Assembly: GCF_003148805.1 (NCBI RefSeq)
Contig: NZ_QGGX01000014.1
Span: 1-64,000 of the forward strand
DNA: 64,000 nucleotides
Source: Aminobacter sp. AP02
Lineage (GTDB): Bacteria > Pseudomonadota > Alphaproteobacteria > Rhizobiales > Rhizobiaceae
Direction: 5' to 3'
Of the stretch, positions 41,676 to 51,544 are shown piece by piece; position 1 is the first letter of the stretch; each line of letters starts with the position of its first letter. The notes beneath the pieces were generated by a model. That model saw nothing but the letters and a program-made list of their open reading frames with translations. It did no database searches and had not been told where the DNA came from. A program made the translations under genes and the position numbers.

Positions 41676-42788
41676 TCAGAACAGGACTACCGAGCGAATG
41701 GACTTGCCTTCGTGCATCAGGTCGAAGGCGGTGTTGATCTCGTCCAGCGGCATTGTATGGGTGATGAGATCGTCGATGTTGATCTTGCCCTCCATGTACC
41801 AGTCGACGATCCGTGGCACGTCGGTGCGTCCGCGTGCGCCACCAAAGGCAGTGCCCTTCCAGACGCGGCCGGTCACGAGCTGGAACGGACGGGTGGCAAT
41901 TTCCTTGCCCGCCTCAGCGACGCCGATGACAATCGATTCCCCCCAGCCACGATGGCAGCACTCGAGTGCCTGGCGCATCACGTCGGTATTGCCAGTGGCG
42001 TCGAACGAGTAGTCGGCGCCGCCGTCGGTCAAGTCCTGGATCGCCGCCACCACCTTGTCGCTGCCGACGTCGCGCGGGTTGACGAAATCTGTCATGCCGA
42101 ACCTGCGCGCCATCTCGACCTTGGCTGGATTGATGTCGACGCCAATGATCCTGTCTGCCCCGACCATGCGGGCGCCCTGGATGACATTCAGGCCAATGCC
42201 ACCGAGGCCAAAGACCACGACATTTGAGCCGGGCCGAACCTTGGCGGTGTAAATCACAGCACCGATACCGGTGGTGACGCCGCAGCCGATGTAACAAATC
42301 TTGTCGAAGGGCGCGTCCTTGCGCACTTTGGCCAGCGCGATTTCCGGCAGTACGGTGAAGTTGGAGAAGGTCGAGCAGCCCATGTAGTGGAAGATCTCGC
42401 CGCCATCGCAGGAGAAGCGCGAGGTCTTGTCGGGCATCAGTCCTTGGCCTTGCGTCGCCCGGATCGACGTGCACAGGTTGGAGCGTTGCGACAGGCAGGT
42501 TTTGCATTGCCGGCATTCAGGCGTGTAGAGCGGGATGACGTGATCGCCCGGCTCCAAAGTGGTGACGCCAGCGCCGACTTCGCGAACGATGCCCGCGCCC
42601 TCGTGGCCGAGAATCGCCGGGAATTTACCTTCGGAATCGAGGCCCGAAAGCGTGTAGGCGTCGGTGTGGCAGACACCGGTCGCCAAGATCTCGACCAAGA
42701 CCTCACCGGCCTTGGGCCCGCCGATATCGATCGTTTCGACTGTCAGAGGCTTGTTTGCGCCCCAGGCGACGGCTGCACGCGATTTCAT
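41676..42788 (-). CDS. frmA: S-(hydroxymethyl)glutathione dehydrogenase (class III alcohol dehydrogenase)
   Basis: A 370 aa zinc alcohol dehydrogenase of class III. Catalytic zinc ligands are in [10 protein letters not shown] and [10 protein letters not shown], structural zinc cysteines in [15 protein letters not shown], and the NAD fold in [11 protein letters not shown]. The [18 protein letters not shown] and [16 protein letters not shown] stretches are class-III-like. It oxidises the formaldehyde-glutathione adduct. The ATG at 42788 is used; the upstream extension overlaps the reductase gene and is not coding. It lies in the unit headed by the Rieske oxygenase, indicating that formaldehyde is a product. 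Confidence 0.93.
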   Translation of the reverse strand: MKSRAAVAWGANKPLTVETIDIGGPKAGEVLVEILATGVCHTDAYTLSGLDSEGKFPAILGHEGAGIVREVGAGVTTLEPGDHVIPLYTPECRQCKTCLSQRSNLCTSIRATQGQGLMPDKTSRFSCDGGEIFHYMGCSTFSNFTVLPEIALAKVRKDAPFDKICYIGCGVTTGIGAVIYTAKVRPGSNVVVFGLGGIGLNVIQGARMVGADRIIGVDINPAKVEMARRFGMTDFVNPRDVGSDKVVAAIQDLTDGGADYSFDATGNTDVMRQALECCHRGWGESIVIGVAEAGKEIATRPFQLVTGRVWKGTAFGGARGRTDVPRIVDWYMEGKINIDDLITHTMPLDEINTAFDLMHEGKSIRSVVLF

Positions 42789-42841
42789 GACTTCACTTTC
42801 TCCAGATCCCCGGCTGCTTTCTTCAACACGACCTTCGACCA

Positions 42842-43855
42842 CTAGGCGGAATTCAGGATCTGCTGGGATTCCTGGCTGACGAACGGATCCGCATGGCAGT
42901 CCTGGGGAGAGGTTCCGCGCGAGTACACGAAATCCTGGCAAGCGCGGACCAAGGCGGGGGGGCCGCAGGTGTAGATTTTCGTGGCTCTGAAGTCTTCGAT
43001 GTGTTCCGCCATGACCGCGAATATGTCGCGCGGATAGGGCGTGTCGGTTTCGTCGGTCACCACAGGATGGAACCGAAATCGGTCGTGCGTGGCGGCGAGT
43101 TCCCGGAACTGATCGTCGAAATAGAGATCACGCTGCCATCGCACCGAGAAATACAGATCGACCCGGCGCCCTGGCGATGCCGCCAGAGCCTCCACCAGGA
43201 TGGCCTTGGCCGGGGCGAGCCCCGTGCCGCCCGCCACGAGCGTCACAGGTCCGGGATGATCCTTGCGCAGATAGGCGTTGCCGAAAGGTCCGTTGAGCAA
43301 GAAGCGATCGCCACGGCGGGCTCGGTCATAAAAGTATGAGCTGACATTGCCGCCGGGACGCGCCCTGACATGGAATTCCAGCTCCGGCGATCCCGGACGG
43401 CTGGCGAAGGAATATTCTCTGGCAGGAAATCCCGGCGGCGAGATGACCGCAAATTGCCCGGCGAGGAACTGGACGGCTTGCCCCCCATCAGGCAAGGCGC
43501 GCACGACAACGACGTCGTGCGTCACGCGCTCGACATAGGTGATCGTGCACTCCGTCTTGCGCGATGGCACGGCCGGTTCGTCATCGACCGGGGCGACTTC
43601 GCAATCCGAAATGGGGTGCGCCCGGCATGCAAGCACAAGCCCGGCGTCACGCTCGGCCTCGCTCAACGCAGCCGCGTCGTATGCGCGTTGCTCGACCCTG
43701 CCCGACAGCACTTGCGTCTTGCATGCCGAGCATGTGCCAGATCGACAGGCATAGGGATAATCAAGACCAGCTTTCAATGCGGCATCGAGGATCGATTGTC
43801 CCGCGCGCACCTCGATGATGCTGTCGAACTGAGGTATCGACACTTTGTGGTTCAT
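42842..43855 (-). CDS. Rieske oxygenase reductase (2Fe-2S / FAD / NAD type)
   Basis: A 337 aa electron-transfer protein with an N-terminal plant-type 2Fe-2S domain (Cys37, Cys42, Cys45, Cys77: [12 protein letters not shown] and ACRAHP), then a ferredoxin-reductase-like FAD domain ([10 protein letters not shown]) and an NAD domain ([27 protein letters not shown]). This domain order is that of toluene/benzoate dioxygenase and GbcB-type reductases. It passes electrons from NAD(P)H to the oxygenase encoded directly upstream. Confidence 0.92.
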   Translation of the reverse strand: MNHKVSIPQFDSIIEVRAGQSILDAALKAGLDYPYACRSGTCSACKTQVLSGRVEQRAYDAAALSEAERDAGLVLACRAHPISDCEVAPVDDEPAVPSRKTECTITYVERVTHDVVVVRALPDGGQAVQFLAGQFAVISPPGFPAREYSFASRPGSPELEFHVRARPGGNVSSYFYDRARRGDRFLLNGPFGNAYLRKDHPGPVTLVAGGTGLAPAKAILVEALAASPGRRVDLYFSVRWQRDLYFDDQFRELAATHDRFRFHPVVTDETDTPYPRDIFAVMAEHIEDFRATKIYTCGPPALVRACQDFVYSRGTSPQDCHADPFVSQESQQILNSA

Positions 43856-43915
43856 CTGGGAGCCCTGGCTATTGGGAGATGATGGCCCGGCTGTCACCAC
43901 CGGGCCAGGCATCGG

Positions 43916-45058
43916 CTAGCCGCGATTTGCGGTCATCGCCCTGAAATACATCGACTGGAAGTGATGGATGCCGTGCTCGCTGTTGGAGGTCATGTCCTTG
44001 TCGATGACGAGCCGGCCCTGGCTGTAGGCCTGCGAGTGGAGGCCGCGCTGAACACTTTCGACCAAGCCAATGTCCTCGGGCTGCAGAATATTCTTGATGT
44101 AGTCCATGGCAGCGAGTTCTTCTTCATTGGGCGTCGCTTCATCAAGGAAGAAGTCCCAATGCTCGAAGGTCGTTTCAGGCCCCGTGGGCATGATGTGCAT
44201 GAACGACAGGTTCCTGCGCCCAGGGAAGACATTAAAGGTCACATTCGGCCACAGGAACCAGGCAGCGTACATCAGCTGGTTGCCCTGTTTGGTAGCGTCG
44301 AACTTGTAGGCCGAGTTGTCCTCGCGTGCCGGCGCGATATGGCTGGAACAGATACCGTAGTTCTTAGTCCGGTAAATGCCGTGATCGAACAACTCGACGA
44401 GAGCTGGATGCGCCGGCGGGCAATGGTAGCACTCCTGGAAGTTCTCGACGACGTTCTTCCAATTGGCCTTGATCTCGAAGGTCAGCCGGCCTGCGAACTT
44501 CAACGTTTCCGGCGTATCGACAAACTTGCGGACCTCGTCGCCGAAGGCCCCTGACTGGTCGGCGAGCGTGGTGGCCCCGAGGTCGAGGTTGATCCAGACG
44601 AAACCAAGGAAAATCTCCGCCTTCACCGGCTTCAGGCAGAACTCTTCGGCCGCAAATCCGTCTACCGTCTCGAGGATCGCGTTGGTCCTCAGCTTGCCGT
44701 CGAGTTCGTAGGTCCAGGCGTGGTAGGGACACACGATCATGCGCGTCTTGCCCTCGCCGGTCAGCAGCTGGTGCGCGCGGTGCGAGCAGACATTGTGGAA
44801 GGCGCGAATCTCACCGTCGCGACCACGGACGATGGCAATGTTCTGGTCGCCGATCTTTACGGTTGTGTAGGAGCCAGGCGCCTCGAGTTGGCTAACGTGG
44901 CAAACGAAATTCCACGATTTGTAAAATACAGCCTCTTTCTCTGCCTCGTATACGTCTTGGTCGAAATAGAGGTTCGCAGGCAAAGTATAAGAATGCGCTG
45001 GATCTTCCGGTTTAAAGCGGTCCATCCCAAAGAATTCATGATCATTTGTCTTCAGCAT
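43916..45058 (-). CDS. Rieske non-heme iron oxygenase, quaternary-amine demethylase type
   Basis: A 380 aa oxygenase alpha subunit. The Rieske cluster ligands are Cys91, His93, Cys110 and His113 (CSHRAH, CPYHAW). The mononuclear iron site is in ENFQECYHCPPAHPAL (His212, His217), where the bridging residue is Glu209 rather than Asp, a feature of CntA/GbcA/Stc2-type oxygenases acting on carnitine, glycine betaine or stachydrine. Those enzymes remove N-methyl groups as formaldehyde or cleave the amine. The downstream formaldehyde genes fit demethylation. The ATG at 45058 has GGAGG 6 nt upstream; the frame continues to 45184 without coding support. Substrate unproven. Confidence 0.9.
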   Translation of the reverse strand: MLKTNDHEFFGMDRFKPEDPAHSYTLPANLYFDQDVYEAEKEAVFYKSWNFVCHVSQLEAPGSYTTVKIGDQNIAIVRGRDGEIRAFHNVCSHRAHQLLTGEGKTRMIVCPYHAWTYELDGKLRTNAILETVDGFAAEEFCLKPVKAEIFLGFVWINLDLGATTLADQSGAFGDEVRKFVDTPETLKFAGRLTFEIKANWKNVVENFQECYHCPPAHPALVELFDHGIYRTKNYGICSSHIAPAREDNSAYKFDATKQGNQLMYAAWFLWPNVTFNVFPGRRNLSFMHIMPTGPETTFEHWDFFLDEATPNEEELAAMDYIKNILQPEDIGLVESVQRGLHSQAYSQGRLVIDKDMTSNSEHGIHHFQSMYFRAMTANRG

Positions 45059-45147
45059 TGGGTCCTCCACATTCAGATCGCCGTCGAAACAGGCGGCGCA
45101 CCTCTGCGCTGGTTCCAATTCTGATTTCTTTGGGATGTTTGTCGCAA

Positions 45148-45165
45148 TGGTGCCGCTTGGCACCA
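45148..45165. promoter_or_regulatory. Perfect palindrome upstream of the Rieske oxygenase
   Basis: TGGTGCC-GCTT-GGCACCA is a perfect inverted repeat with 7-bp arms, 90-107 nt upstream of the oxygenase ATG. Related sites occur before the permease (40930-40947) and, partly, before the LuxR gene (46708-46727). LuxR-type regulators typically bind palindromes of this size. Confidence 0.7.
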
Positions 45166-45267
45166 GAGTCCCGCTGCTGAGCATGGCGCGAGCATTCGCA
45201 CGCGCAAGCGCGCTTTCGTCCAGCTGTGCCTTCTGAACGAGCTGTCCTCGCCGGTAACCGAGGATGG

Positions 45268-46371
45268 CTAGCGGCGCGTGCCGTCCTTGAGTGACGCCTT
45301 GAGTTGCTTCGTGAACGGCATGACCGCTGAGATCATGGCTCGTTCCGATGAAACGCCCAACTTGCGATACATTCGCAATCTGCAGTTCTTGATAGATCCC
45401 TTGGCGATGCTCAGCGTTTGAGCAATCGCCCCCGTGCTCATACCTTCAAGTGTCAACAGCATGATGTCGCGCTCGCGCGGCGTAAGCTGCTTGGCAACCG
45501 CTTCGGCCGCCCGGATGCCGCTGTCATTACCAGGCTGGTCCGCCTCGGCCACGTAGACGACCAAACCGCCAGGAGCGACGGGGTTCAAATCATCGAGCGG
45601 TAGCATTCTCAACGGGCCTGAAGCCCTGGCGATTAGTTCGGAGACATCGGCAACGGGCGCACTTGCTTCAGGCAGCCTGTTGCGCTCGTCCATGAGCTCG
45701 AACTTGCGCCACCCCGGGGTCGAAAACACGGCCCGGCCGGAGCGATCGAGCACGGTGACCGCAGACTCCTCAATGGAATGACAATCCGTCAGAGCCATTG
45801 AAAGCTTGGAGAAAAGCGACTTGATGTGAGCGTGATGGAAATCCAGCATCGCCGGAAACAGTCGCTTCGCCTGGTCGAGTTCGCGGCTGGCAAACATTTG
45901 TTCGCGGCGTTCAAGAAACAGCGAGATACAAGAAGCGCCGGGCATAGGAAGAAACAGCGCCAGTTCATCCGTAAATTCCGCGCGCTTCTTAAAATCATCG
46001 GCATAGAAATGCCTATCGATGGCTTGAGGCAGCGCCACGTCAAGCGTCTCTATTCGTGGCACCGAGTTCCCCCTCCATGAGCACAGATAGGGATCGCCAG
46101 CACTTGGTTTTGTCTGGAGATAATATTCCACAAGCTTGGCGTCGATGGCCTTGGTGTGGAGCACGTCTGGCTCCGAACCGGCACGATACCGCACGATCCA
46201 GCCCATTTCATGCGGCAATAGCTGACCGACGATCTCCAATAGCCGGAGATGGAAATTGGGTTCTCCAATTTCTCGGGCCAAACCGCCCAAGGCGATCGTC
46301 AGAGCATCTGGGTCCAACCTTGATAAGCTCCTTGTAGGCGACGACACCGCCATGTTGGCAGCCGAAAGCAT
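45268..46371 (-). CDS. LuxR family transcriptional regulator
   Basis: A 367 aa protein with a C-terminal LuxR/FixJ helix-turn-helix (about residues 297-350: LTPRERDIMLLTLEGMSTGA, IAKGSIKNCRLRMYRKLGVS). The N-terminal 280 residues resemble a GAF/PAS-like sensory region without a receiver domain or a visible acyl-homoserine-lactone signature. ATG 46371 is preceded by AAGGA. It lies just upstream of the Rieske operon in the same orientation and is the likely binder of the shared palindrome (inference). Confidence 0.85.
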   Translation of the reverse strand: MLSAANMAVSSPTRSLSRLDPDALTIALGGLAREIGEPNFHLRLLEIVGQLLPHEMGWIVRYRAGSEPDVLHTKAIDAKLVEYYLQTKPSAGDPYLCSWRGNSVPRIETLDVALPQAIDRHFYADDFKKRAEFTDELALFLPMPGASCISLFLERREQMFASRELDQAKRLFPAMLDFHHAHIKSLFSKLSMALTDCHSIEESAVTVLDRSGRAVFSTPGWRKFELMDERNRLPEASAPVADVSELIARASGPLRMLPLDDLNPVAPGGLVVYVAEADQPGNDSGIRAAEAVAKQLTPRERDIMLLTLEGMSTGAIAQTLSIAKGSIKNCRLRMYRKLGVSSERAMISAVMPFTKQLKASLKDGTRR

Positions 46372-46850
46372 TTTTCCTTCGAAGTGACCCGGATCTCTTG
46401 TTTCCCGCTGGGCCCCAACGATGCATCCTCGCGGTGTTTGCCCGACAGGGCAAGCAGATTACAGCGGCTCTCCGACGGTCTCGTCAGTGCCTGTGTGTCA
46501 GGTACAATTCCACAGCCCGCCCCGTTTCAAGTGCTTGTCGAAACATACAACGTCCGGGATAACCGCGCTTTTTCGCTGCCGTCTGGAGAGCTCTCAGCTG
46601 TGCGAGTCCAGACCGGCTCCAATCACGGCGTCACGAGAATTCCTGTCGATACTTGTTTCCCTCCAGAGAAATAATTTTACCAGAATGCGGCGGCCTATAG
46701 TTGCGGTCAATGGTGCCATTGGTAATGCATCGTCAAAGACCGCAAATCTCCGGACGAAATCGAGATTGGACCTGATGCCGGCCGATGCTCGAAGCGCTGC
46801 GATACGGCCGGAACCCGATTTTATCGGATTAATTTTTTCGGCAACAAGCT
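46372..46850. other. 479-bp promoter region of the LuxR gene, with half-palindrome
   Basis: No gene is supported here; two plus-strand frames (46384-46674 and 46421-46864) lack motifs. The segment contains CAATGGTGCCATTGGTAATG at 46708-46727, which starts with the same 10-mer CAATGGTGCC as the site before the oxygenase and includes the perfect palindrome CAATGG-TG-CCATTG. It is 337 nt from the LuxR ATG, so autoregulation is possible. The DUF930 gene converges on this region from its 3' end. Confidence 0.5.
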
Positions 46851-47972
46851 CTAGTTACCCGTAGGAAGACCGAGGCGCGCCCATTGGTCGCGCGGGATCG
46901 TAGCTCCGACGCGGAAGGACAACGACAGGATTATCGTCGCGTCGGTGTCGACCTCGCATCGGAAGCTCAGAGCGTGCCATGCAGTGCGCGTGCGGAAAGC
47001 GGCTTCCGGCACGTCGAGGACATTGCCCAGCTTCAGTGGAACAAGCGGCACCAGGTCGGGTGCATAGGACGAGTCCAGCAATTGCTGCTGCAAGGCGCTA
47101 GCGCACAGTTTAGCCGCCCGTCTGTCGCGAGGTACGCCTGCCATCGAGGTCGTGGCCAACACGTCGCCGGTAGCTCCTTGTGATTGTGGCCTGCGAACAC
47201 CCGGCAATCCCGGATAGGGTTGCGATGCGGCAATGTCCACATTCTTGGATTTTGGACCCTTGGCGCCTTCGTTTCCGGGCTTCGATTTCTCTGCAAGGCC
47301 TGACTTCGGCGCATTGTCGGGTCTAGGCTGTGGTGCTGTGGCCAGCGCGGGAAGCGCTATCTCGCCGTCGGTGCCGGCAGCGCCCAACGGCGTTGGCACC
47401 ACGGCCGCTAGCTTGTCAGTACCGTCCACCAAGCCCTCTGTCTTGTCGGCCTCCTGTTTGCCTATGTCCTGGTTCGAGGCTGCTTCGTTCTTCGCACTCT
47501 GGGCGGGCTCGGCCTCCGCTGTTGCCTGCTTCTCTCCGTCACTGGCTGCATCCGGCTGCTTTTCGGAAGTCGGCTTTGGATCGTTATTTTTCTCTGGGGA
47601 AGGCGAATGGCTTTGAACACCGCTCCCTTCCTGAGGTTTGTCGGGGCCGGCATCCTTGTCGCCGAACCGGAAAACAGGTTTCAGGACCTCGATTTGCGCC
47701 GGCTTGGGTGGCTGCGTTTCCGACAGAGCTTGTTTCGGTTCCGGTTCCTTTTCGGCTTTTGGGGCCTCTGGGGCCGGTGGAGGAGCAGGTTCCGACTTTG
47801 GCTGCTCCGGCGGCGGCGCGAGCGTGACGTTTATCGCCTGCTCTTCCTGCTGCTGAGCAACCCTTGGCTGGCTGTAGGCCAGCAAGACCGTGATGAGTAG
47901 CGCATGCACGACTAGCGACGTGGGGAAGGCCCACTGCGAGTCCCGATGTCGGTTGCTTGTCTCATCCGCCAT
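46851..47972 (-). CDS. DUF930 domain protein with proline-rich linker
   Basis: A 373 aa membrane-anchored protein: one N-terminal helix (WAFPTSLVVHALLITVLLAY, about residues 14-33), a long Pro/Glu/Lys-rich low-complexity linker (about 45-250) and a C-terminal DUF930 domain (LCASALQQQLLDSSYAPDLV, TRTAWHALSFRCEVDTDATI). The layout resembles a periplasm-spanning TonB-like protein, but the C-terminus is DUF930, not TonB. DUF930 proteins are common in rhizobia and of unknown role. ATG 47972 is chosen over 48008. It lies 281 nt beyond the HlyD stop. Confidence 0.78.
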   Translation of the reverse strand: MADETSNRHRDSQWAFPTSLVVHALLITVLLAYSQPRVAQQQEEQAINVTLAPPPEQPKSEPAPPPAPEAPKAEKEPEPKQALSETQPPKPAQIEVLKPVFRFGDKDAGPDKPQEGSGVQSHSPSPEKNNDPKPTSEKQPDAASDGEKQATAEAEPAQSAKNEAASNQDIGKQEADKTEGLVDGTDKLAAVVPTPLGAAGTDGEIALPALATAPQPRPDNAPKSGLAEKSKPGNEGAKGPKSKNVDIAASQPYPGLPGVRRPQSQGATGDVLATTSMAGVPRDRRAAKLCASALQQQLLDSSYAPDLVPLVPLKLGNVLDVPEAAFRTRTAWHALSFRCEVDTDATIILSLSFRVGATIPRDQWARLGLPTGN

Positions 47973-48288
47973 GTCGAACGATGTGCCGTGAAATAGAGGC
48001 GGCATCAAGCATGATCGTCAATATCGCGCAAATTGGCCGCTCGAGGCCCCCGATTGCGGAAGGCCAGTCTCGGATCCGATTGTCGGCTCGCCTGTTTCCC
48101 TTAGCTCGCCGTTTGGCCTGGAGCGGCGCGCGCATCGCCCCTGGAACGCCCTCCAACCCGGAAGCTCGATGGCCTTTGCTCGTTTGGAGCTTGCGACGAT
48201 GCCAGCGGCCGCGGCTTGACCATCGTTTCTCGCAACTCACTGAAGGCCAAACTACCTCTGGGCCCGCCGTCCTGAATGTCGACAGCAT

Positions 48289-49716
48289 CTAGTCGCTGCG
48301 GAATGCGCGGCTGGCTTGGTCGGTCAATGGCTTGAACAGGTAAGACAGAACCGTACGATCGGTGGTCTTGAGGAACACCTCGGACGGCATGCCTGGCTTG
48401 AGTTCAAGCGGGCCCGCCTTTTTCAGGCTCTCCGCCGACAAACCAATTCGAACGACGTAGTAGGAGACGCCCGCCTTGGGATCCTCGATCATGTCGGGAG
48501 AGATCCGGTCGACCGTGCCATCCACTTCCGGTGTCGTCTGCTGGCTGAACGCCGACAGACGCAATGTCGCCGGCTGGCCGATGCGGATCTGGTCGATGTC
48601 CTGCGGGGCGACCCTTGCTTCGACGACCAGCGCGTCGGCCGTCGGCACGATCTGCATTATCGCTTCGCCTGGCGTGATGACGCCACCTACGGTGTGGATG
48701 GCCAATTGATGGACCCGGCCCGACTGCGGCGCGCGAATGTCGATCTGTTTCAGCGACTGCTCCGCGGCCACTTGCCGCTCCCTGAGTTCGCCCGCCTTGG
48801 CGTCGATTTCACGCAGGTCGGCGGCCACTTCGGAGCGCATGTCCTGGCCGATCTGGATGATGGCGAGTTCCGTTTCGCTGATGCGCCCGCGCGTCTGGGC
48901 GGCGGCGGCCGTCAGCTGGCCATCTTCGCCATCGAGTTGGGCTTGGGCGCGTTGCCGCTCGGCCAGCCGGGACATGGGAACGAGCTTCTTTTGCCAAAGC
49001 TGGTTGATGCTATCGAGCTCGACCTTGGTCAGAGAGATTTCGCGCTGTTTGCTCTTTTGCTGGGCCTCGAGGCCGGCGATCTCCTCGCGGAACTGAGCGA
49101 TGCGCTCGCGCAATTGCGAGATTTGGCCGTCTCGGGCCTGCCGCCTCAGGGCAAAAACCTTGTTTTCGCCCTCTATCAACTGCCCGACACGAGGATCGAG
49201 CGCCCGCGTGGTCAGTTCGCCGGGATAGTTGACTGCCTCGGCGCCATCCCGTTCGGCCGTCAGCCGGGCCCGCCGCGCGGTGAGTTCGTCCAGACTATTT
49301 TCGACGATGGCGAGATTGGCGCGCGCCACCGTGTCGTCGAGGCGTATCAGAACATCGCCTGACGCGACCATACTGCCGTTTTGCACATTCAGCGCGCCAA
49401 CCACGCCGCCTTGCGGATGCTGGACAGATTTGACGTTGGAGTCGACCACCAGGTGGCCGGCTGCCACTACCGCACCTGAGAGATTGCTGGTGGCAGCCCA
49501 AAGGCCAAGGCCACCGACAAGTGCCAAGGCTGCAATCGTTCCCAGCCTAACATTTCGGCGTATGGCATGACGCAGTCTCTGCTGCTGCGGCGAGGCACCG
49601 ACCATCGGCTTTGCACCACGGTCGAGAAGCGCAGCAGCATGTGCCTTGACGCTGGACGCGACATCCCGTGCCACGCGCAGCCTGTTTGTCGAAAGATGGT
49701 TTGCGACCGCAGTCAT
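48289..49716 (-). CDS. HlyD family type I secretion periplasmic adaptor
   Basis: A 475 aa membrane-fusion protein: one helix near residues 55-75 (LGTIAALALVGGLGLWAA), a split lipoyl-like domain (VVAAGHLVVDSNVKSVQHPQ; IRAPQSGRVHQLAIHTVGGV), a long coiled-coil hairpin (about 115-300) and a beta-barrel. The VNYPGELTTRA and PDMIEDPKAGVSYYVVRIGL motifs are PrtE/AprE-like. It connects the ABC exporter to an outer-membrane TolC, which is not encoded here. Start overlaps the exporter stop by one base (TGATG). Confidence 0.92.
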   Translation of the reverse strand: MTAVANHLSTNRLRVARDVASSVKAHAAALLDRGAKPMVGASPQQQRLRHAIRRNVRLGTIAALALVGGLGLWAATSNLSGAVVAAGHLVVDSNVKSVQHPQGGVVGALNVQNGSMVASGDVLIRLDDTVARANLAIVENSLDELTARRARLTAERDGAEAVNYPGELTTRALDPRVGQLIEGENKVFALRRQARDGQISQLRERIAQFREEIAGLEAQQKSKQREISLTKVELDSINQLWQKKLVPMSRLAERQRAQAQLDGEDGQLTAAAAQTRGRISETELAIIQIGQDMRSEVAADLREIDAKAGELRERQVAAEQSLKQIDIRAPQSGRVHQLAIHTVGGVITPGEAIMQIVPTADALVVEARVAPQDIDQIRIGQPATLRLSAFSQQTTPEVDGTVDRISPDMIEDPKAGVSYYVVRIGLSAESLKKAGPLELKPGMPSEVFLKTTDRTVLSYLFKPLTDQASRAFRSD

Positions 49717-51458
49717 CAGCCCGCCGCTCCCACCGCGTGCAACGGCACATGAACCGGTTGCTGCGCCTGTCGCGCGATTTCGCTCTTCAACCCAAACGCC
49801 TGTTGCTTGCCGCCGCCGAGAACCAGCAGATGGTCGAGTGCCGCGAGCGCGCTCGGCCGGTGCGCCACCACGATGACGATACCGCCACGCGCCTTGATGC
49901 GCTCGATGGCCTGCGTCAGCGCCAGATCCCCCGCCGAGTCGAGATTGGAGTTGGGCTCGTCGAGCACGACCAGGAACGGGTCGCCGAACAGGGCGCGCGC
50001 CAGGGCCACCCGTTGGCGCTGGCCGGCAGAAAGGGCCGCACCGCTTTCGCCGATTTCTGTCTGATAGCCTTCGGGCAAACGAAGGATCATCTCATGCACG
50101 CCGGCGGCCTTTGCCGCGGCGATGATCGCTTCCGACGGCGCATCATCTTCGAAGCGCGCAATGTTTTGGCCGACCGTGCCGGCGAACAATTCGACATCCT
50201 GGGGCAGGTAGCCGATATGGCGGCCCAGCGATTGCCCAGGCCATTGTTCGAGTGCTGCGCCATCGAGCCGAATCTTGCCTCGCGTCAGCGGCCAGACACC
50301 GACCAGCGCGCGGGCAAGCGACGATTTTCCCGAGCCGCTGGGTCCGATGACACCAACACCCGACCCGGCGCTCAGCGAGAATTCCACATCCTGCACGACA
50401 AGTCGTCGATCACCGGGGGCAACGACGCTGATACCTTCGACCGTGAGTTCCACGGCGGGTGCGGGAAGCTCCATCCCACCCGTGGACACGGGCAAGGCCT
50501 TGAACAGCTCGTCGAGGCGGTGCCAGCTCTGACGGGCGTTGAGGAAGCTTTTCCAGTGCGCGATGGCAAGCTCGATGGGTGCGAGCGCGCGCGAGGTCAG
50601 GATAGAACTTGCAATAATGATACCCGGTGTCGCCTGCTGGTAGATGACAAGATAGGCACCCAGCGCCAACACCATCGACTGCAGCATCATGCGAAAGATG
50701 CGCGACACCGCGCCAAAGCCTCCCGTCAGGTCGCTGGCGCGTTCTTGCGCTTGACGGAAATCGCCGTTGGCATGGTTCCAGCGCTTCGCCAGGTTTTCGC
50801 CCATTCCCATCGCCACCAGCACTTCGGCGTTGCGCGCACTGGCCTGTGCGATGGCACTGCGCCTTGTGCTGAAGCCCGACATCGCCTTCGTCGGTACGCG
50901 CACCAGCCGATCGGCAAGGACCGTCAATGACACCAAAAGGCCAGCGCCAATCAATGCAGCAACACCGATCCAAGGGTGAAAGAGAAAACAGATGCCGACA
51001 TAAAGCGGTATCCACGGCAGGTCGAACAATGCCGCGGGGCCGCCGCCCGCAAGAAATCCGCTGACCTGGTCGAGGTCGCGCTGCACCTGCAAGCCTTCGC
51101 CACGGTCTCGGCTGCGAAGCGGCAGCTGGACAATGCAATTGAACACGCGGCCGCTGATCATTTCATCGATGCCGGCGCCGATACGTGTCAGCACGCGCGC
51201 GCGCACCGCTTCCAGCAAGCCCTGAAAGACGTAAAGAACCACCACCATGACAATCAGCGCCACAAGCGTTGGAACACTGCGGCTCGGCAACACCCGGTCA
51301 TAGACCTGGAGCATGAACAACGAACCCGACAGCATCAGCACGTTGATGAGGCCGCTGAACCCGGCAACGGCAACAAATGCGCCCCGAAAAGAGCCCAGAG
51401 CTTGGCGAAGCTCGGAGTGGTTCGTGCGGTTCTGGTCGATCGGAAGCGGTTTTGTCAG
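49716..51458 (-). CDS. Type I secretion ABC exporter (PrtD/AprD family), probable CTG start
   Basis: A 580 aa membrane ABC exporter with six helices and an ATPase domain: Walker A GPSGSGKSSLARALV, signature LSAGQRQRVALARAL, Walker B FLVVLDEPNSNLDSA. Family homology (GAFVAVAGFSGLINVLMLSG) continues upstream of the first in-frame GTG at 51341, so the gene starts earlier. No ATG, GTG or TTG lies between that GTG and the in-frame stop further up. The CTG at 51458 has AAGGGGA 6 nt upstream and gives the normal family length, so it is the best start. A missed indel is the alternative. It should export the CAP protein encoded just upstream. Confidence 0.85.
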   Translation of the reverse strand: MTKPLPIDQNRTNHSELRQALGSFRGAFVAVAGFSGLINVLMLSGSLFMLQVYDRVLPSRSVPTLVALIVMVVVLYVFQGLLEAVRARVLTRIGAGIDEMISGRVFNCIVQLPLRSRDRGEGLQVQRDLDQVSGFLAGGGPAALFDLPWIPLYVGICFLFHPWIGVAALIGAGLLVSLTVLADRLVRVPTKAMSGFSTRRSAIAQASARNAEVLVAMGMGENLAKRWNHANGDFRQAQERASDLTGGFGAVSRIFRMMLQSMVLALGAYLVIYQQATPGIIIASSILTSRALAPIELAIAHWKSFLNARQSWHRLDELFKALPVSTGGMELPAPAVELTVEGISVVAPGDRRLVVQDVEFSLSAGSGVGVIGPSGSGKSSLARALVGVWPLTRGKIRLDGAALEQWPGQSLGRHIGYLPQDVELFAGTVGQNIARFEDDAPSEAIIAAAKAAGVHEMILRLPEGYQTEIGESGAALSAGQRQRVALARALFGDPFLVVLDEPNSNLDSAGDLALTQAIERIKARGGIVIVVAHRPSALAALDHLLVLGGGKQQAFGLKSEIARQAQQPVHVPLHAVGAAG

Positions 51459-51544
51459 GGCGTTTCCCCTTGGCAGCAGGTTTGAGCAATGCTGGCTGAC
51501 CGCGCCTGAGGCGCGGCCAACCGGCTTGTCATGTCAGCTCATGT

